Origin: Verrucomicrobiota bacterium
Lineage (GTDB): Bacteria; Verrucomicrobiota; Verrucomicrobiia; Limisphaerales; JADLHS01
Length of the DNA: 45,852 nucleotides
Direction: 5' to 3'
Assembly: GCA_025350905.1 (NCBI GenBank)
Contig: JANXWY010000294.1
Span: forward strand, 1-45,852
Numbering within the stretch: the first letter of the stretch is position 1; each line of letters opens with the position of its first letter. A model generated the notes under the pieces. That model searched no databases. It worked only from the letters and a program-made list of their open reading frames with translations, and had not been told where the DNA came from. Below, piece by piece: positions 26,039 through 37,269 of this stretch. Made by a program: the position numbers and the translations under genes.

Positions 26039-26542
26039 TCACGGCCGGCCACGCAGCGGCAGCAGGCCGAAGTGCAACCCAAGCCAGACCGGCCCGGCGA
26101 ACTCGCCGATGGCGATCACTCGCTCCCACGACCAGGCCAGGTAATGCGCTTGGATCGGGAAAATTGCGATCATGAAATAGTTGGCAAACCGCGTGTAGCC
26201 GAGAAAACGGGCGTACTTGGGAAAACGTCTGCGCAGCCCGCAGACCAGCGCGAACACGCCCAACCCCAGCACGGTGAAGCTGACGAACAGATTGATGGGG
26301 AGCATGGTCTCCAACGCCAGGTGCGGTCCGCCCCGCGCCTTGAAGTAAGGATAAAGCCACTGCGCCGCCGCCCAGAGAAAGCTGAAGCCCGTTTGAATCG
26401 CGGTGCGAAAGTTTGCCTTCGTCGAGGTCAGCTCGTTTAACAACCAACCGACGTACAACGGCACAATACCCCAAATCAATTCCAGGTGCTGGAACGGAGT
26501 GGCAATCAATTCCACGAACGTGGCCCAAGAGGCGGTCAACAT
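26039..26542 (-). CDS. Small polytopic membrane protein
   Basis: A 167-residue protein with four to five hydrophobic helices: HLELIWGIVPLYVGWLLNEL, FRTAIQTGFSFLWAAAQWLY, FVSFTVLGLGVFALVCGL, YFMIAIFPIQAHYLAWSW, and a final FAGPVWLGLHFGLLPL. Basic loops (GLRRRFPKYARFLGYTRF) face the cytoplasm. I recognise no named family and no catalytic motif. The 293-base gap on its downstream side, up to the UspA gene, shows nothing I can assign. Confidence 0.7.
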   Translation of the reverse strand: MLTASWATFVELIATPFQHLELIWGIVPLYVGWLLNELTSTKANFRTAIQTGFSFLWAAAQWLYPYFKARGGPHLALETMLPINLFVSFTVLGLGVFALVCGLRRRFPKYARFLGYTRFANYFMIAIFPIQAHYLAWSWERVIAIGEFAGPVWLGLHFGLLPLRGRP

Positions 26543-26668
26543 GCCGTATGGGTTTGAAAGTAGTCGCGACGCGCGGCGGTGTCCAGCCGGCGCGAGATCT
26601 CGGAAAATTTTTCCGAAAGCAAGTCGCGACCCGGAACCCTCCGGGTCATTGTCGGTTGCGGGGTGGGC

Positions 26669-27640
26669 TCAGGGCGTGAACCGATAGGCGCGAAACTGGC
26701 GTTCCGACTCCGGCAATGATTTGCACTCCCGGCCGTCAAACTTGCGAGTCCCGTCATCGCTGACAATCAAAAAGTCCGCGCGATTGTCCAAGTCGAGAAA
26801 GCAGATGCCTTCCGGATTGATCTTGCGAAACGGCACGCCAGGGACCGCGCGCGGTGCGGAAGTTCCGCCCGCCCAGGAGAACAGCCGGCTGGGCGCGTGG
26901 CCATGGTCGGGCCCGGCCAGCAGATAATAGCCTTGGGGGGCCGGGCTCATGTCGCGCAGCCCCAGCCCGCCCAGATCGAGGAGTATCGGATCGCCGAACC
27001 GGGGAGGCCGGCCGGCAATAACCTCGTTGGGGTTGACCAGCGGCACCAGCAAGGCTCGGTGTTCCGGGATGGGACTGCGAAACCCGATCAATAGCGCGCC
27101 CTCCGGCGTTGCGGTCAGCGATTCGATATTGAAACCGCCGTCCGCCTTGGGCGCTCGTTGGGCGGCCTCGGTCAGTTGAAACCGCGCGTATTTCGGGTCG
27201 CGCGCGAGATCGGCCACCAGATTCGTGTACGGCTTGCCCACGGGTTGAACTTTGATTTCCCCCGCGGGCAGCGTAAACTCGAGGGCAAAGAAAAAATGCC
27301 GGTTCGGCGCGAACTTGCCTTTGGCATTGCGTCCGTGGGACGAGATAAAAAAGACGCGGGGACCCAGGCGCGCCGCGCCTTCGAGGTCGGCTTCCGGCGA
27401 CTTGGTCCGGGTGGACAACACCGGTCGCAAGTCATACTGATAAACTGGTTTGCCGGGCTGACTCGGCCGATACAAACGCAAAATGTTGTCCTCGTCGCTG
27501 GCGACAACGATGAGATCCTTGGCCAGCGCGATCACGGCAGACGCGTCACACGTCCCGGTGAACACCAGCGGCTCCCCCAGACCCGCGCCCCAGGCGGTCA
27601 CCGTCAGCACACACCAGAGTAGGATTGCAAGGCGGACCAT
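26669..27640 (-). CDS. Secreted DUF3616 protein
   Basis: The start at 27640 (MVRLAILLWCVLTVTAWGAG) gives a signal peptide and rejects an Arg-rich 78-residue extension. The 323-residue product has the beta-propeller-like DUF3616 pattern: AVIALAKDLIVVASDEDNIL, SPEADLEGAARLGPRVFFIS, GGFNIESLTATPEGALLIGF, RDMSPAPQGYYLLAGPDHGH and a closing RKINPEGICFLDLDNRADFL. Many members carry a DLEG...E pattern and may be phosphatase- or nuclease-related, but no activity is established. It is probably periplasmic. Confidence 0.85.
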   Translation of the reverse strand: MVRLAILLWCVLTVTAWGAGLGEPLVFTGTCDASAVIALAKDLIVVASDEDNILRLYRPSQPGKPVYQYDLRPVLSTRTKSPEADLEGAARLGPRVFFISSHGRNAKGKFAPNRHFFFALEFTLPAGEIKVQPVGKPYTNLVADLARDPKYARFQLTEAAQRAPKADGGFNIESLTATPEGALLIGFRSPIPEHRALLVPLVNPNEVIAGRPPRFGDPILLDLGGLGLRDMSPAPQGYYLLAGPDHGHAPSRLFSWAGGTSAPRAVPGVPFRKINPEGICFLDLDNRADFLIVSDDGTRKFDGRECKSLPESERQFRAYRFTP

Positions 27641-27901
27641 CCTTCGTTCTGTACCACGCCCGCAGGTGCCGACGCAAGCCCGCCGCCCGCGGTTACTAGC
27701 CTCGCGAGCTTGAATTCGCCGCCGTCGGGCGCTCGCCAATTTCCTCAGCGTAAGGGCGTTTGAGTTTCGCGCACACGGGTTTCGCGTCATGACACCGGGG
27801 CGAAATGACTTCCAGAAATCAACCGATCTTCCCGTGCACCACGCAACCCAAGCTTGCCTGCGCGTCAGTGGCATCCATGAAATGCTTCCCGCTTTCCGAC
27901 T

Positions 27902-28486
27902 CTATTTGCCGTCGGTCGCCCGACCTGGGTTCCGCGTCGCCGAGTATTTGACGGCGCGCCGTTCCTCCTCGAGCCAGTCCGGCAAGAGGTCGATGCCGTA
28001 AGTGAAATATTCCTCGAAATTCAGTCCGGCTTTTTCTAGCACCCGGCGCGAGGCCAGATTACCGACCAGGGTCCGGGCGGAAACCTTTTCACAATTCCAA
28101 TCGCCAAAAGCTTGCGCCAGCAGTGCCCGCGAACCCTCCGTCGCCAGCCCGCTGCCCCAGGCGCTGCGCTTCAGCCGGTAGCCCAGTTCCATTTCGACCG
28201 GGGAAATTTTATCCGGTCGCAAATGAAACCAACCGATAAATTCGCCGGAGCTCCGGACATGGGCGGCCCAGAAACCGCGGGGCGGCGACTGTTCATAAAA
28301 TTTCTGCCAGCGCGGTAGAATCTCCTGCTGAATTTGTTCCATCCGCGTCGGCTGCCCTTTGGAAATGTACCGCATCACCTCGGGATCGCGGTCGAGCTCG
28401 AACAACCTGGACGCGTCCGCGGCCTGAAACTGGCGGAAATACATGCGGTCAGTCTCCAGGACTGGGGCCGCGACGGCGTGTGCCAT
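27902..28486 (-). CDS. GNAT-family acetyltransferase (RimJ/RimL-like)
   Basis: A 194-residue protein with a single GNAT domain: LETDRMYFRQFQAADASRLF, DPEVMRYISKG, FWAAHVRSSGEFIGWFHL, VEMELGYRLKRSAWGSGLAT, EGSRALLAQAFGDWNCEKVS, NLASRRVLEKAGL. The WGSGLATEG stretch is the acetyl-CoA pyrophosphate loop and NLASRRVLEKAG is the last conserved helix of the RimJ/RimL group, which acetylates N-termini or small amines. The substrate is unknown. It is monocistronic. Confidence 0.9.
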   Translation of the reverse strand: MAHAVAAPVLETDRMYFRQFQAADASRLFELDRDPEVMRYISKGQPTRMEQIQQEILPRWQKFYEQSPPRGFWAAHVRSSGEFIGWFHLRPDKISPVEMELGYRLKRSAWGSGLATEGSRALLAQAFGDWNCEKVSARTLVGNLASRRVLEKAGLNFEEYFTYGIDLLPDWLEEERRAVKYSATRNPGRATDGK

Positions 28487-28561
28487 GCGCCGAGACTACG
28501 CGGGACCGCGCCGTTCGGCAACCGCGGTTGACCTCGCCGTACGGCGATGGTTGGTCCTGTC

Positions 28562-31522
28562 TCAGCCCGGTCCCCGTTGAAGCAAGCGGATCGCGTCCAG
28601 CCGGAGGCGGGCACTGCTGAGGTGTTGATCCAACGCGCGCTTTTGCCCGATCAGCAATTCAATTTCCTCGGCGCGGACGCTGCGGTTGACTTTCTGCAAT
28701 TCCTGCAGCCGCGCGATTTCCAGTTCCAGTTGGGCAGTCATTTCCGTGCGCGCCTGAGCGATGATTCCCGGCACCTGACGGCTCGCGATGGCCCCCGCTT
28801 TCGCGATGAGGTCGGGGAGGAGGGTCGCGCGCAATTCCGGCTGGTCCAACAGTGCGAAGGCATCGCCATTTTTCAGGTTCCGCGCGAGCGTCTCCGGCGA
28901 GAAGGATTGACCCAGATCGTTGCCGCGATGATCCACCAGCACCCGCAAAGGCGTCGGGGGGAGAAAGCGATCCACATGGAGCGGAGGTGGGGCAATGCAC
29001 TCCAACACGTAAATCGCTTCGACATACAGCCCGGCGGTTTTGGCATCCGGCCATTTCGCGAAGCTGCTGTTGCCCTTCTCGGTTCCCAGCAGCAGATCCA
29101 GGGCGCCAGTGACCAGCGGATGATCCCACGTCAAAAACTGAACCTCTTCGCGCGCCAGCGCGTGACGGCGGTCGGCGGTGACAGTGAGGCCTTCGGTTGG
29201 CAGACCCGGAAAGGATTCGGCGAAAACTCCCGCCGAACCGAGCCGATAGGTGCGGGGCGTCAACTCCTCGACCTGGATCGAAAAGTGATCAAAAACTGCG
29301 AGCATGAATTTATCCAGCGCCGGATCGGTATCTGAACGGCGAATCGCCTGAGCGAGGCGGGCGCCCACCTCCGGGCGGAATGAATTCAGTTCCAACAATC
29401 GGTCGCGGCCCTCTTCCAGTCGCACGGTTAGTTCGTTCCGGGCGGTTCGCGTTTCTTCTATCAGCTGGTCCAATTCGGCCCGCGCGATCGCTTCCGTTTC
29501 GTGAAAGTCCTGCGCGAGATCGTGCAGGCGCGCCTCGAAGCGCGCCCGCAATTCATGGCCGCCGTGCAGATTTTTTTCAAACGCGTTCAAACCGTCATGA
29601 TACCAACGCACCAACACTTCCTGCGCGCTCCCCGCCACGAAGGGCACATGCACCTGGATCGCCGAGGTTTGTCCGATGCGGTCCAGCCGGCCGATGCGTT
29701 GCTCGACCAGTTCCGGATCCAGCGGCAGATCGAACAGGACCAGGTGATGGGCAAACTGGAAGTTGCGACCTTCACTGCCAATCTCCGAGCAGATCAAAAT
29801 TCGCGCGCCCTCCTCCTCCGCGAACCACGCTGCGTTGCGATCTCGCTGCACCAGCGAAAGGCCTTCGTGAAACAAGGCCTGCTTTACGTTGAGTCGCTGG
29901 CGGAGCGCGGCATCAATAGCTTCCACTTTTAACTGTGTGCGGCAAATCAGCAGCACCTTGTCCGGATCCAAAGTTCGCAGCCGCCCAGCCAGCCAATCAA
30001 TTCGGATGTCCCTGGCGAAATCCGGCTCGAAAATTGGGAACCCTTTGGCAGCCGAGACGCCTGGGTATTCTTCAATATCGTAGGCGACGACGAGCGGCGT
30101 CTGTAAAACAGTTTTAGTTTGAGACTCGTCACCTCGTCGCCTACGGAGGCTAAGACCAACGTCGGCAGTAAATTCTATCGCCAGCGCTTCGAACATCCGA
30201 GCATCGCCCGCCGGCGCGGCTAGGGAACAGATTCGGGCCGTTCGTTGGGGAAATCCGCTGATCGTCGCCCGCGTATTGCGGAACATCACTCGGCCCGTGC
30301 CGTGTTGATCGAGCAAAGCGGCTATCCATTCCGCACGCACGCCCTCCGCGCTGCGCCCCATTTGCTCCACCTTGACTCGGACGTTGGCTTCGGTCTCCCC
30401 CAGAATGCGTGCCAGGGTCTGGACGTCGCCCGGCGTGAGCGGGTGCTTCGCGAGGAGTTGTTCGGCCAGCCGCGCGACCACCCGATAACTCTCCGCTTCC
30501 TGGATAAACTCGTGCAGGTCGTAGAAGCGATCCGGGTCCAGCAAGCGCAAGCGGGCGAAATGGCTGGTCATGCCGAGTTGTTCTGGGGTGGCGGTCAGCA
30601 GTAACAGTCCGGGTGACTGCCGACCCAACGTCTCCACCACTGCGTATTCCGGGCTCACAGTCTGCGGCGACCAACCGAGATGATGGGCTTCATCCACGAC
30701 GAGCAGGTCCCAGCCGGCGGCCAGCGCCTGCTGCACCCGCTTCTCCTTGCCCGTGAACAGGCGAAGGCTGGCGAGTACCAGTTGATCGTCGAGAAAGGGG
30801 TTGGTTTCGGGATTGGCGGTTTCGATGGCGTCGCAACGTTCCTCGTCGAAGATGTGAAACCAGAGATTGAACCGGCGCAGCAGTTCGACGAACCATTGGT
30901 GCACCAGCGAGTCCGGCACGAGAATCAACACCCGTCGGACGCGGCCGGTCAGAATCAACCGATGCAGGATCAGGCAGGCCTCGATCGAATTGCCCAGACC
31001 CACTTCGTCGGCAAGCAGCACGCGCGGCACGAGCCGACGCGCCACCTCGGCCGCGATATAAAGTTGGTGCGGGATCAGCTCAATCCGGCCACCGACAAAG
31101 CCGCGCACCGCGGATTGGCGGCGGCGATGTTGGTGCTCCAGCGCGGCGACGCGGAGGTCGAAGACTTCCGTGGGATCGAGCTGCCCGGCGAGCAATCGCT
31201 CCTCGGGTTGGTCGAAACTGATGGCATTGCTCAGCTCGGTTTCACTCCACTCCCGCCCGTCCCCGCAATAAAAAATGAGTCCCGCCCGCTCGGCGACCGC
31301 CCGCACCGTCAGGGTCGCGTTCGCCTGGCTCGTGATCGTGTCGCCCACCCGGAAGCGCACGCGGCGGAGCGGCGCGTTGTCGCGGGCATATTCCCGCGTC
31401 TCCGCGCTGGCCCCGAATTCAATCGTGACCGTTCGTGCCGTGATGCGGCGCACCGAACCCAAGCCGAGTTCGGGTTCGCTCTCGCTGATCCACCGTTGAC
31501 CGGGCTGAAAGTTTTCGGGCAT
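28562..31522 (-). CDS. RapA/HepA-like SNF2 ATPase with altered Walker A
   Basis: A 986-residue protein aligned along its length with RapA, the RNA-polymerase-associated SNF2 ATPase that recycles polymerase. N-terminal Tudor-like region (GQRWISESEPELGLGSVRRI), then the first helicase lobe: LIPHQLYIAAEVARRLVPRV, LLADEVGLGNSIEACLI, LLVVDEAHHLGW (277-280), and in lobe two FHEGLSLVQRDRNAAWFAEE, ILICSEIGSEGRNFQF, EQRIGRLDRIGQ. In Walker A the usual GKT is GNS: Asn178 (30989-30991) replaces the conserved lysine and Ser179 the threonine. A palindromic in-frame insertion lies at about residues 459-481. ATP hydrolysis is therefore doubtful although the other motifs are kept. Confidence 0.92.
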   Translation of the reverse strand: MPENFQPGQRWISESEPELGLGSVRRITARTVTIEFGASAETREYARDNAPLRRVRFRVGDTITSQANATLTVRAVAERAGLIFYCGDGREWSETELSNAISFDQPEERLLAGQLDPTEVFDLRVAALEHQHRRRQSAVRGFVGGRIELIPHQLYIAAEVARRLVPRVLLADEVGLGNSIEACLILHRLILTGRVRRVLILVPDSLVHQWFVELLRRFNLWFHIFDEERCDAIETANPETNPFLDDQLVLASLRLFTGKEKRVQQALAAGWDLLVVDEAHHLGWSPQTVSPEYAVVETLGRQSPGLLLLTATPEQLGMTSHFARLRLLDPDRFYDLHEFIQEAESYRVVARLAEQLLAKHPLTPGDVQTLARILGETEANVRVKVEQMGRSAEGVRAEWIAALLDQHGTGRVMFRNTRATISGFPQRTARICSLAAPAGDARMFEALAIEFTADVGLSLRRRRGDESQTKTVLQTPLVVAYDIEEYPGVSAAKGFPIFEPDFARDIRIDWLAGRLRTLDPDKVLLICRTQLKVEAIDAALRQRLNVKQALFHEGLSLVQRDRNAAWFAEEEGARILICSEIGSEGRNFQFAHHLVLFDLPLDPELVEQRIGRLDRIGQTSAIQVHVPFVAGSAQEVLVRWYHDGLNAFEKNLHGGHELRARFEARLHDLAQDFHETEAIARAELDQLIEETRTARNELTVRLEEGRDRLLELNSFRPEVGARLAQAIRRSDTDPALDKFMLAVFDHFSIQVEELTPRTYRLGSAGVFAESFPGLPTEGLTVTADRRHALAREEVQFLTWDHPLVTGALDLLLGTEKGNSSFAKWPDAKTAGLYVEAIYVLECIAPPPLHVDRFLPPTPLRVLVDHRGNDLGQSFSPETLARNLKNGDAFALLDQPELRATLLPDLIAKAGAIASRQVPGIIAQARTEMTAQLELEIARLQELQKVNRSVRAEEIELLIGQKRALDQHLSSARLRLDAIRLLQRGPG
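30079..30145. repeat. In-frame inverted-repeat insertion within the rapA-like gene
   Basis: Perfect 12-bp inverted arms, CGTAGGCGACGA at 30079-30090 and TCGTCGCCTACG at 30134-30145, enclose a 43-base spacer that contains the short hairpin CTGTAAAACAG. In the protein this encodes the Arg/Asp-rich run SLRRRRGDESQTKTVLQTP, located in the poorly conserved linker between helicase lobes. It reads as an inserted palindromic element that kept the frame. Confidence 0.6.
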
Positions 31523-31584
31523 GAATTGCGCGTTTCATCCTATACCAAACCAACTTGAGTGACCCAAGCCACATCTGTCTGCGC

Positions 31585-31631
31585 CGCAGGCTGCCAGCCT
31601 GCGATACGGCAGACAAACTGTCTGCGCTACG
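31585..31631 (-). repeat. REP-like bipartite palindrome, copy A
   Basis: Two adjacent hairpins: CGCAGGCTGCCAGCCTGCG (31585-31603) and GCAGACAAACTGTCTGC (31609-31625), then GCTACGA. In reverse complement the order is GTAGC, stem 1, TGTATCG-like spacer, stem 2, as in copies B and C. Stems vary in sequence but keep length and layout. Confidence 0.8.
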
Positions 31632-31674
31632 ACCAATTACGATGGCGCGATCCACGAGCCGCCTGCCACCCCCA

Positions 31675-31720
31675 CGTAGCGCAGACTGGAAGTCTGCTGT
31701 ATCGCCGATTGGCAATCGGC
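31675..31720 (+). repeat. REP-like bipartite palindrome, copy B
   Basis: CGTAGC is followed by stem 1, GCAGACTGGAAGTCTGC (31681-31697), the spacer TGTATC, and stem 2, GCCGATTGGCAATCGGC (31704-31720). It is oriented opposite to copy A and ends 56 bases before the transposase start. Confidence 0.85.
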
Positions 31721-31775
31721 AAATCGTACAAATACGAAATTGCCGGGCGAATACCAGTTTGTTACCCCATCAAGC

Positions 31776-32483
31776 GTGAAACCCAATGAACCCAATCCCG
31801 GATTGGAACGTGTAAAATTCCAGCTCCGGGCCAAGGGCGTGCCCGACGAATCCCGAAATCCGCTTCGCGCTGGCATTCACTCGCGTGGCTACCTGCCCCA
31901 CGTCAAACGCGAAGGCGCGGCTTACTTTGTCACCTTCCGGCTCGTGGATTCATTGCCGAAAGCAGTGCTGCTTCGCTTCGAGCAGGAACACGCCGAGGCG
32001 ATCCGGCGACTTCCCGCCAAAACCACGATCGAGCAAGCAGCGGAAGTTCATCGCGACCTCCGCCGCAAGATTGAGCGTTACCTCGACCAAGGGGTGGGCG
32101 AATGTCATCTGCGCCGGCCTGAAATTGCCGACATGGTCGCGGACGCGCTCCGCCATTTTCACGGCCAACAATATCTGCTCGACGACTGGGTGGTGATGCC
32201 CAACCACGTCCATGTCGTCCTCTGGCCCATGCCGAAATTCACTTTGAGCGCAATTCTCAAAAGCCGCAAACGTCACACTGCGCGGCAGGCGAATCTGGTG
32301 CTGGGGAAAACGGGCGAAACGTTCTGGCAGCGCGAGTCCTACGACCACTGGATTCGCAACGACGAAGAGAAGGCACGTATCCGCCGTTACCTCCGGATGA
32401 ATCCGGTGAACGCGCGTCTCTGCAAAGCGCCGGAAGACTGGAAGTGGAGCAGTGCGTGGCCGGGCTGGAAGTCGGCGGCGTAG
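31776..32483 (+). CDS. REP-associated tyrosine transposase (RAYT, Y1/HUH)
   Basis: Starts at GTG 31776 (VKPNEPNPGLERVKF); a TTG at 31740 is an alternative. The 235-residue product has YFVTFRLVDSLPK near the start, the metal-binding HUH in WVVMPNHVHVVLWP, and FWQRESYDHWIRNDEEKARI with a likely catalytic tyrosine, then YLRMNPVNARLCKAPEDW. This is the single-domain TnpA_REP/RAYT type, which nicks and moves REP palindromes rather than whole insertion sequences. It is flanked on each side by two bipartite palindromes in inverted orientation, the expected substrates. Confidence 0.9.
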   Translation: MKPNEPNPGLERVKFQLRAKGVPDESRNPLRAGIHSRGYLPHVKREGAAYFVTFRLVDSLPKAVLLRFEQEHAEAIRRLPAKTTIEQAAEVHRDLRRKIERYLDQGVGECHLRRPEIADMVADALRHFHGQQYLLDDWVVMPNHVHVVLWPMPKFTLSAILKSRKRHTARQANLVLGKTGETFWQRESYDHWIRNDEEKARIRRYLRMNPVNARLCKAPEDWKWSSAWPGWKSAA

Positions 32484-32494
32484 CCTCCGGCACC

Positions 32495-32539
32495 GTAGCG
32501 TAGACTGGCAGTCTGCTGTATCGCAGGTTGGCAACCTTC
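32495..32539 (+). repeat. REP-like bipartite palindrome, copy C
   Basis: Starts 11 bases after the transposase stop. CGTAGCG leads into stem 1 (AGACTGGCAGTCT, 32502-32514), the spacer TGTATCG and stem 2 (AGGTTGGCAACCT, 32524-32536). Same orientation as copy B. Confidence 0.85.
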
Positions 32540-32582
32540 GTGAGCGCTGGAATTTATCAGTGCGCCGTTTTACCCACGCTCT

Positions 32583-32628
32583 GCCGACTGCCAGTCGGCG
32601 ACCCAGCAGACAAACTGTCTGCGCTACG
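32583..32628 (-). repeat. REP-like bipartite palindrome, copy D
   Basis: Stem GCCGACTGCCAGTCGGC (32583-32599), then GCAGACAAACTGTCTGC (32606-32622) identical to the second stem of copy A, then GCTACGA. It is inverted relative to copy C, so the downstream pair mirrors the upstream pair. Confidence 0.85.
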
Positions 32629-32727
32629 ACTGCGAGCTCTCGCTTGCCGTTCAGAGCCTTTGCGCTTAATCGCCCCGGAATATGGCTTGCTATTGCCTTG
32701 GTGGGATTGTCTAGTTTTGAGGAATTT

Positions 32728-33558
32728 ATGAGAACACGCTTCGCCTTGATTTGCATGGTGGTTTTTGGCACTGGAGGCGTAAGCTTGGCTCTGGATTACC
32801 CGGGTTGGTCGGGTTTTATCTCTGGGCTCACTCCGCAAACGGTTGTTTTCACGAACCATGGCACATTGACTGTTTTCAATGTCGTCGGCATGCCTGCCGG
32901 CTACCCGCAATATTGGTTGCACAACAACCTCGACAATGTGCCGTCACCGTTCACGACCAACCTCCCCGCCCTTTACCCGAACGGTTTAGCATATTCGTGG
33001 AGCGTGAGCTTTGCGCCACCGTTGACTTTCTCGGACTACGTCATCATCACCGACGTGGATAACGGGGAGACCGCCACAATCCGCGCCTATGATCCGGCGG
33101 GGTTGCCAGTCAGCGTGACCAACTGGTCCATGACACTGGTCGACCCGATCCTCCCAGATTCTGGTTTCCAAGGCACCGTCACCCGCGACGCTAACCAGAT
33201 TAACCTCGTTGGAATCTCAGTGGATACAACCGAGGAAATGGCCATCTTCCGCCCCGTTCCCGGTCAACGTGTAGCCCGCTTGGACTACGCCTACCAAAAT
33301 CCCGGCGGTGGCCCAACCATCACGTTTGCGACGGAAGACTGCGGCTGCTGCCCGCAGCTTCAAGTTGAACGTCAGGCGACAGACGTGCTGGTATCGTGGC
33401 CGGTGACCGGTTCGAGTTGCTTTCTACAGACTTCCGTCAACCTGTCTTCGGCGACGTGGACGAACTGGCCTGTCGCTCCAGGCGTAGTCGGTAATCGCCT
33501 GCAAAACGTGGTCAACGATGATCAGAACACCCGATATTTTCGTCTCAAACATCAGTAA
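32728..33558 (+). CDS. Secreted protein of unknown function
   Basis: The start at 32728 is supported by TGAGGA just upstream and a signal peptide MRTRFALICMVVFGTGGVSL, ending SLALD. The 276-residue product is Asn/Thr/Pro-rich and predicted beta-rich: TVVFTNHGTLTVFNVVGMPA, YVIITDVDNGETATIRAYDP, INLVGISVDTTEEMAIFRPV. A CGCC motif is followed by a C-terminal region, SSCFLQTSVNLSSATWTNWP, ending RYFRLKHQ. This closing module with an aromatic-Arg-Leu-Lys end resembles the tails seen on other secreted verrucomicrobial proteins. No enzymatic motif seen. Confidence 0.75.
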   Translation: MRTRFALICMVVFGTGGVSLALDYPGWSGFISGLTPQTVVFTNHGTLTVFNVVGMPAGYPQYWLHNNLDNVPSPFTTNLPALYPNGLAYSWSVSFAPPLTFSDYVIITDVDNGETATIRAYDPAGLPVSVTNWSMTLVDPILPDSGFQGTVTRDANQINLVGISVDTTEEMAIFRPVPGQRVARLDYAYQNPGGGPTITFATEDCGCCPQLQVERQATDVLVSWPVTGSSCFLQTSVNLSSATWTNWPVAPGVVGNRLQNVVNDDQNTRYFRLKHQ

Positions 33559-33727
33559 GTGTGCTTGGTTTCACAGGATTACTACCGTCTTTCAGGAATT
33601 AAAGCCTGAATATCCACCGCAACTCCGGCCTCCGGCATCGGGCCGAGGCTTGCCATTGTCGCGGACAGGGCCGCCCACAATACTTAACCTGATTACTGCA
33701 CAAACTTCCCGGCTGCCGGTTTCACTT

Positions 33728-33875
33728 CTCATTAACACCCCGCTTCAGCGGGGTGTTGCTACCGCGACGCGCATCAGAATCGTTTCAACGGTTTTCCGCA
33801 CCCTGCTCAAACCGTTGAAACGGTTTGAAGGCCCTTTGCTCTGCCGACACCCCGCTGAAGCAGGGTGTTAATGAG
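33728..33875. repeat. MITE-like nested inverted repeat
   Basis: Outer arms at 33728-33757 and 33846-33875 are inverted copies matching at 28 of 30 bases, each able to fold by itself (AACACCCCGC and GCGGGGTGTT around TTCA on the left). Inside, CGTTTCAACGGTTT (33781-33794) pairs perfectly with AAACCGTTGAAACG (33809-33822). No coding capacity. A small non-autonomous mobile element or REP-type array is likely. Confidence 0.75.
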
Positions 33876-33915
33876 AGGGGTGATGCTGGCGGGCCAGGGT
33901 TTGTGAAACCTCCGG

Positions 33916-37236
<3,321 letters not shown>

Positions 37237-37269
37237 GCGGAAAGCGTAAGGTTCGGAAACGTGGGCCCG

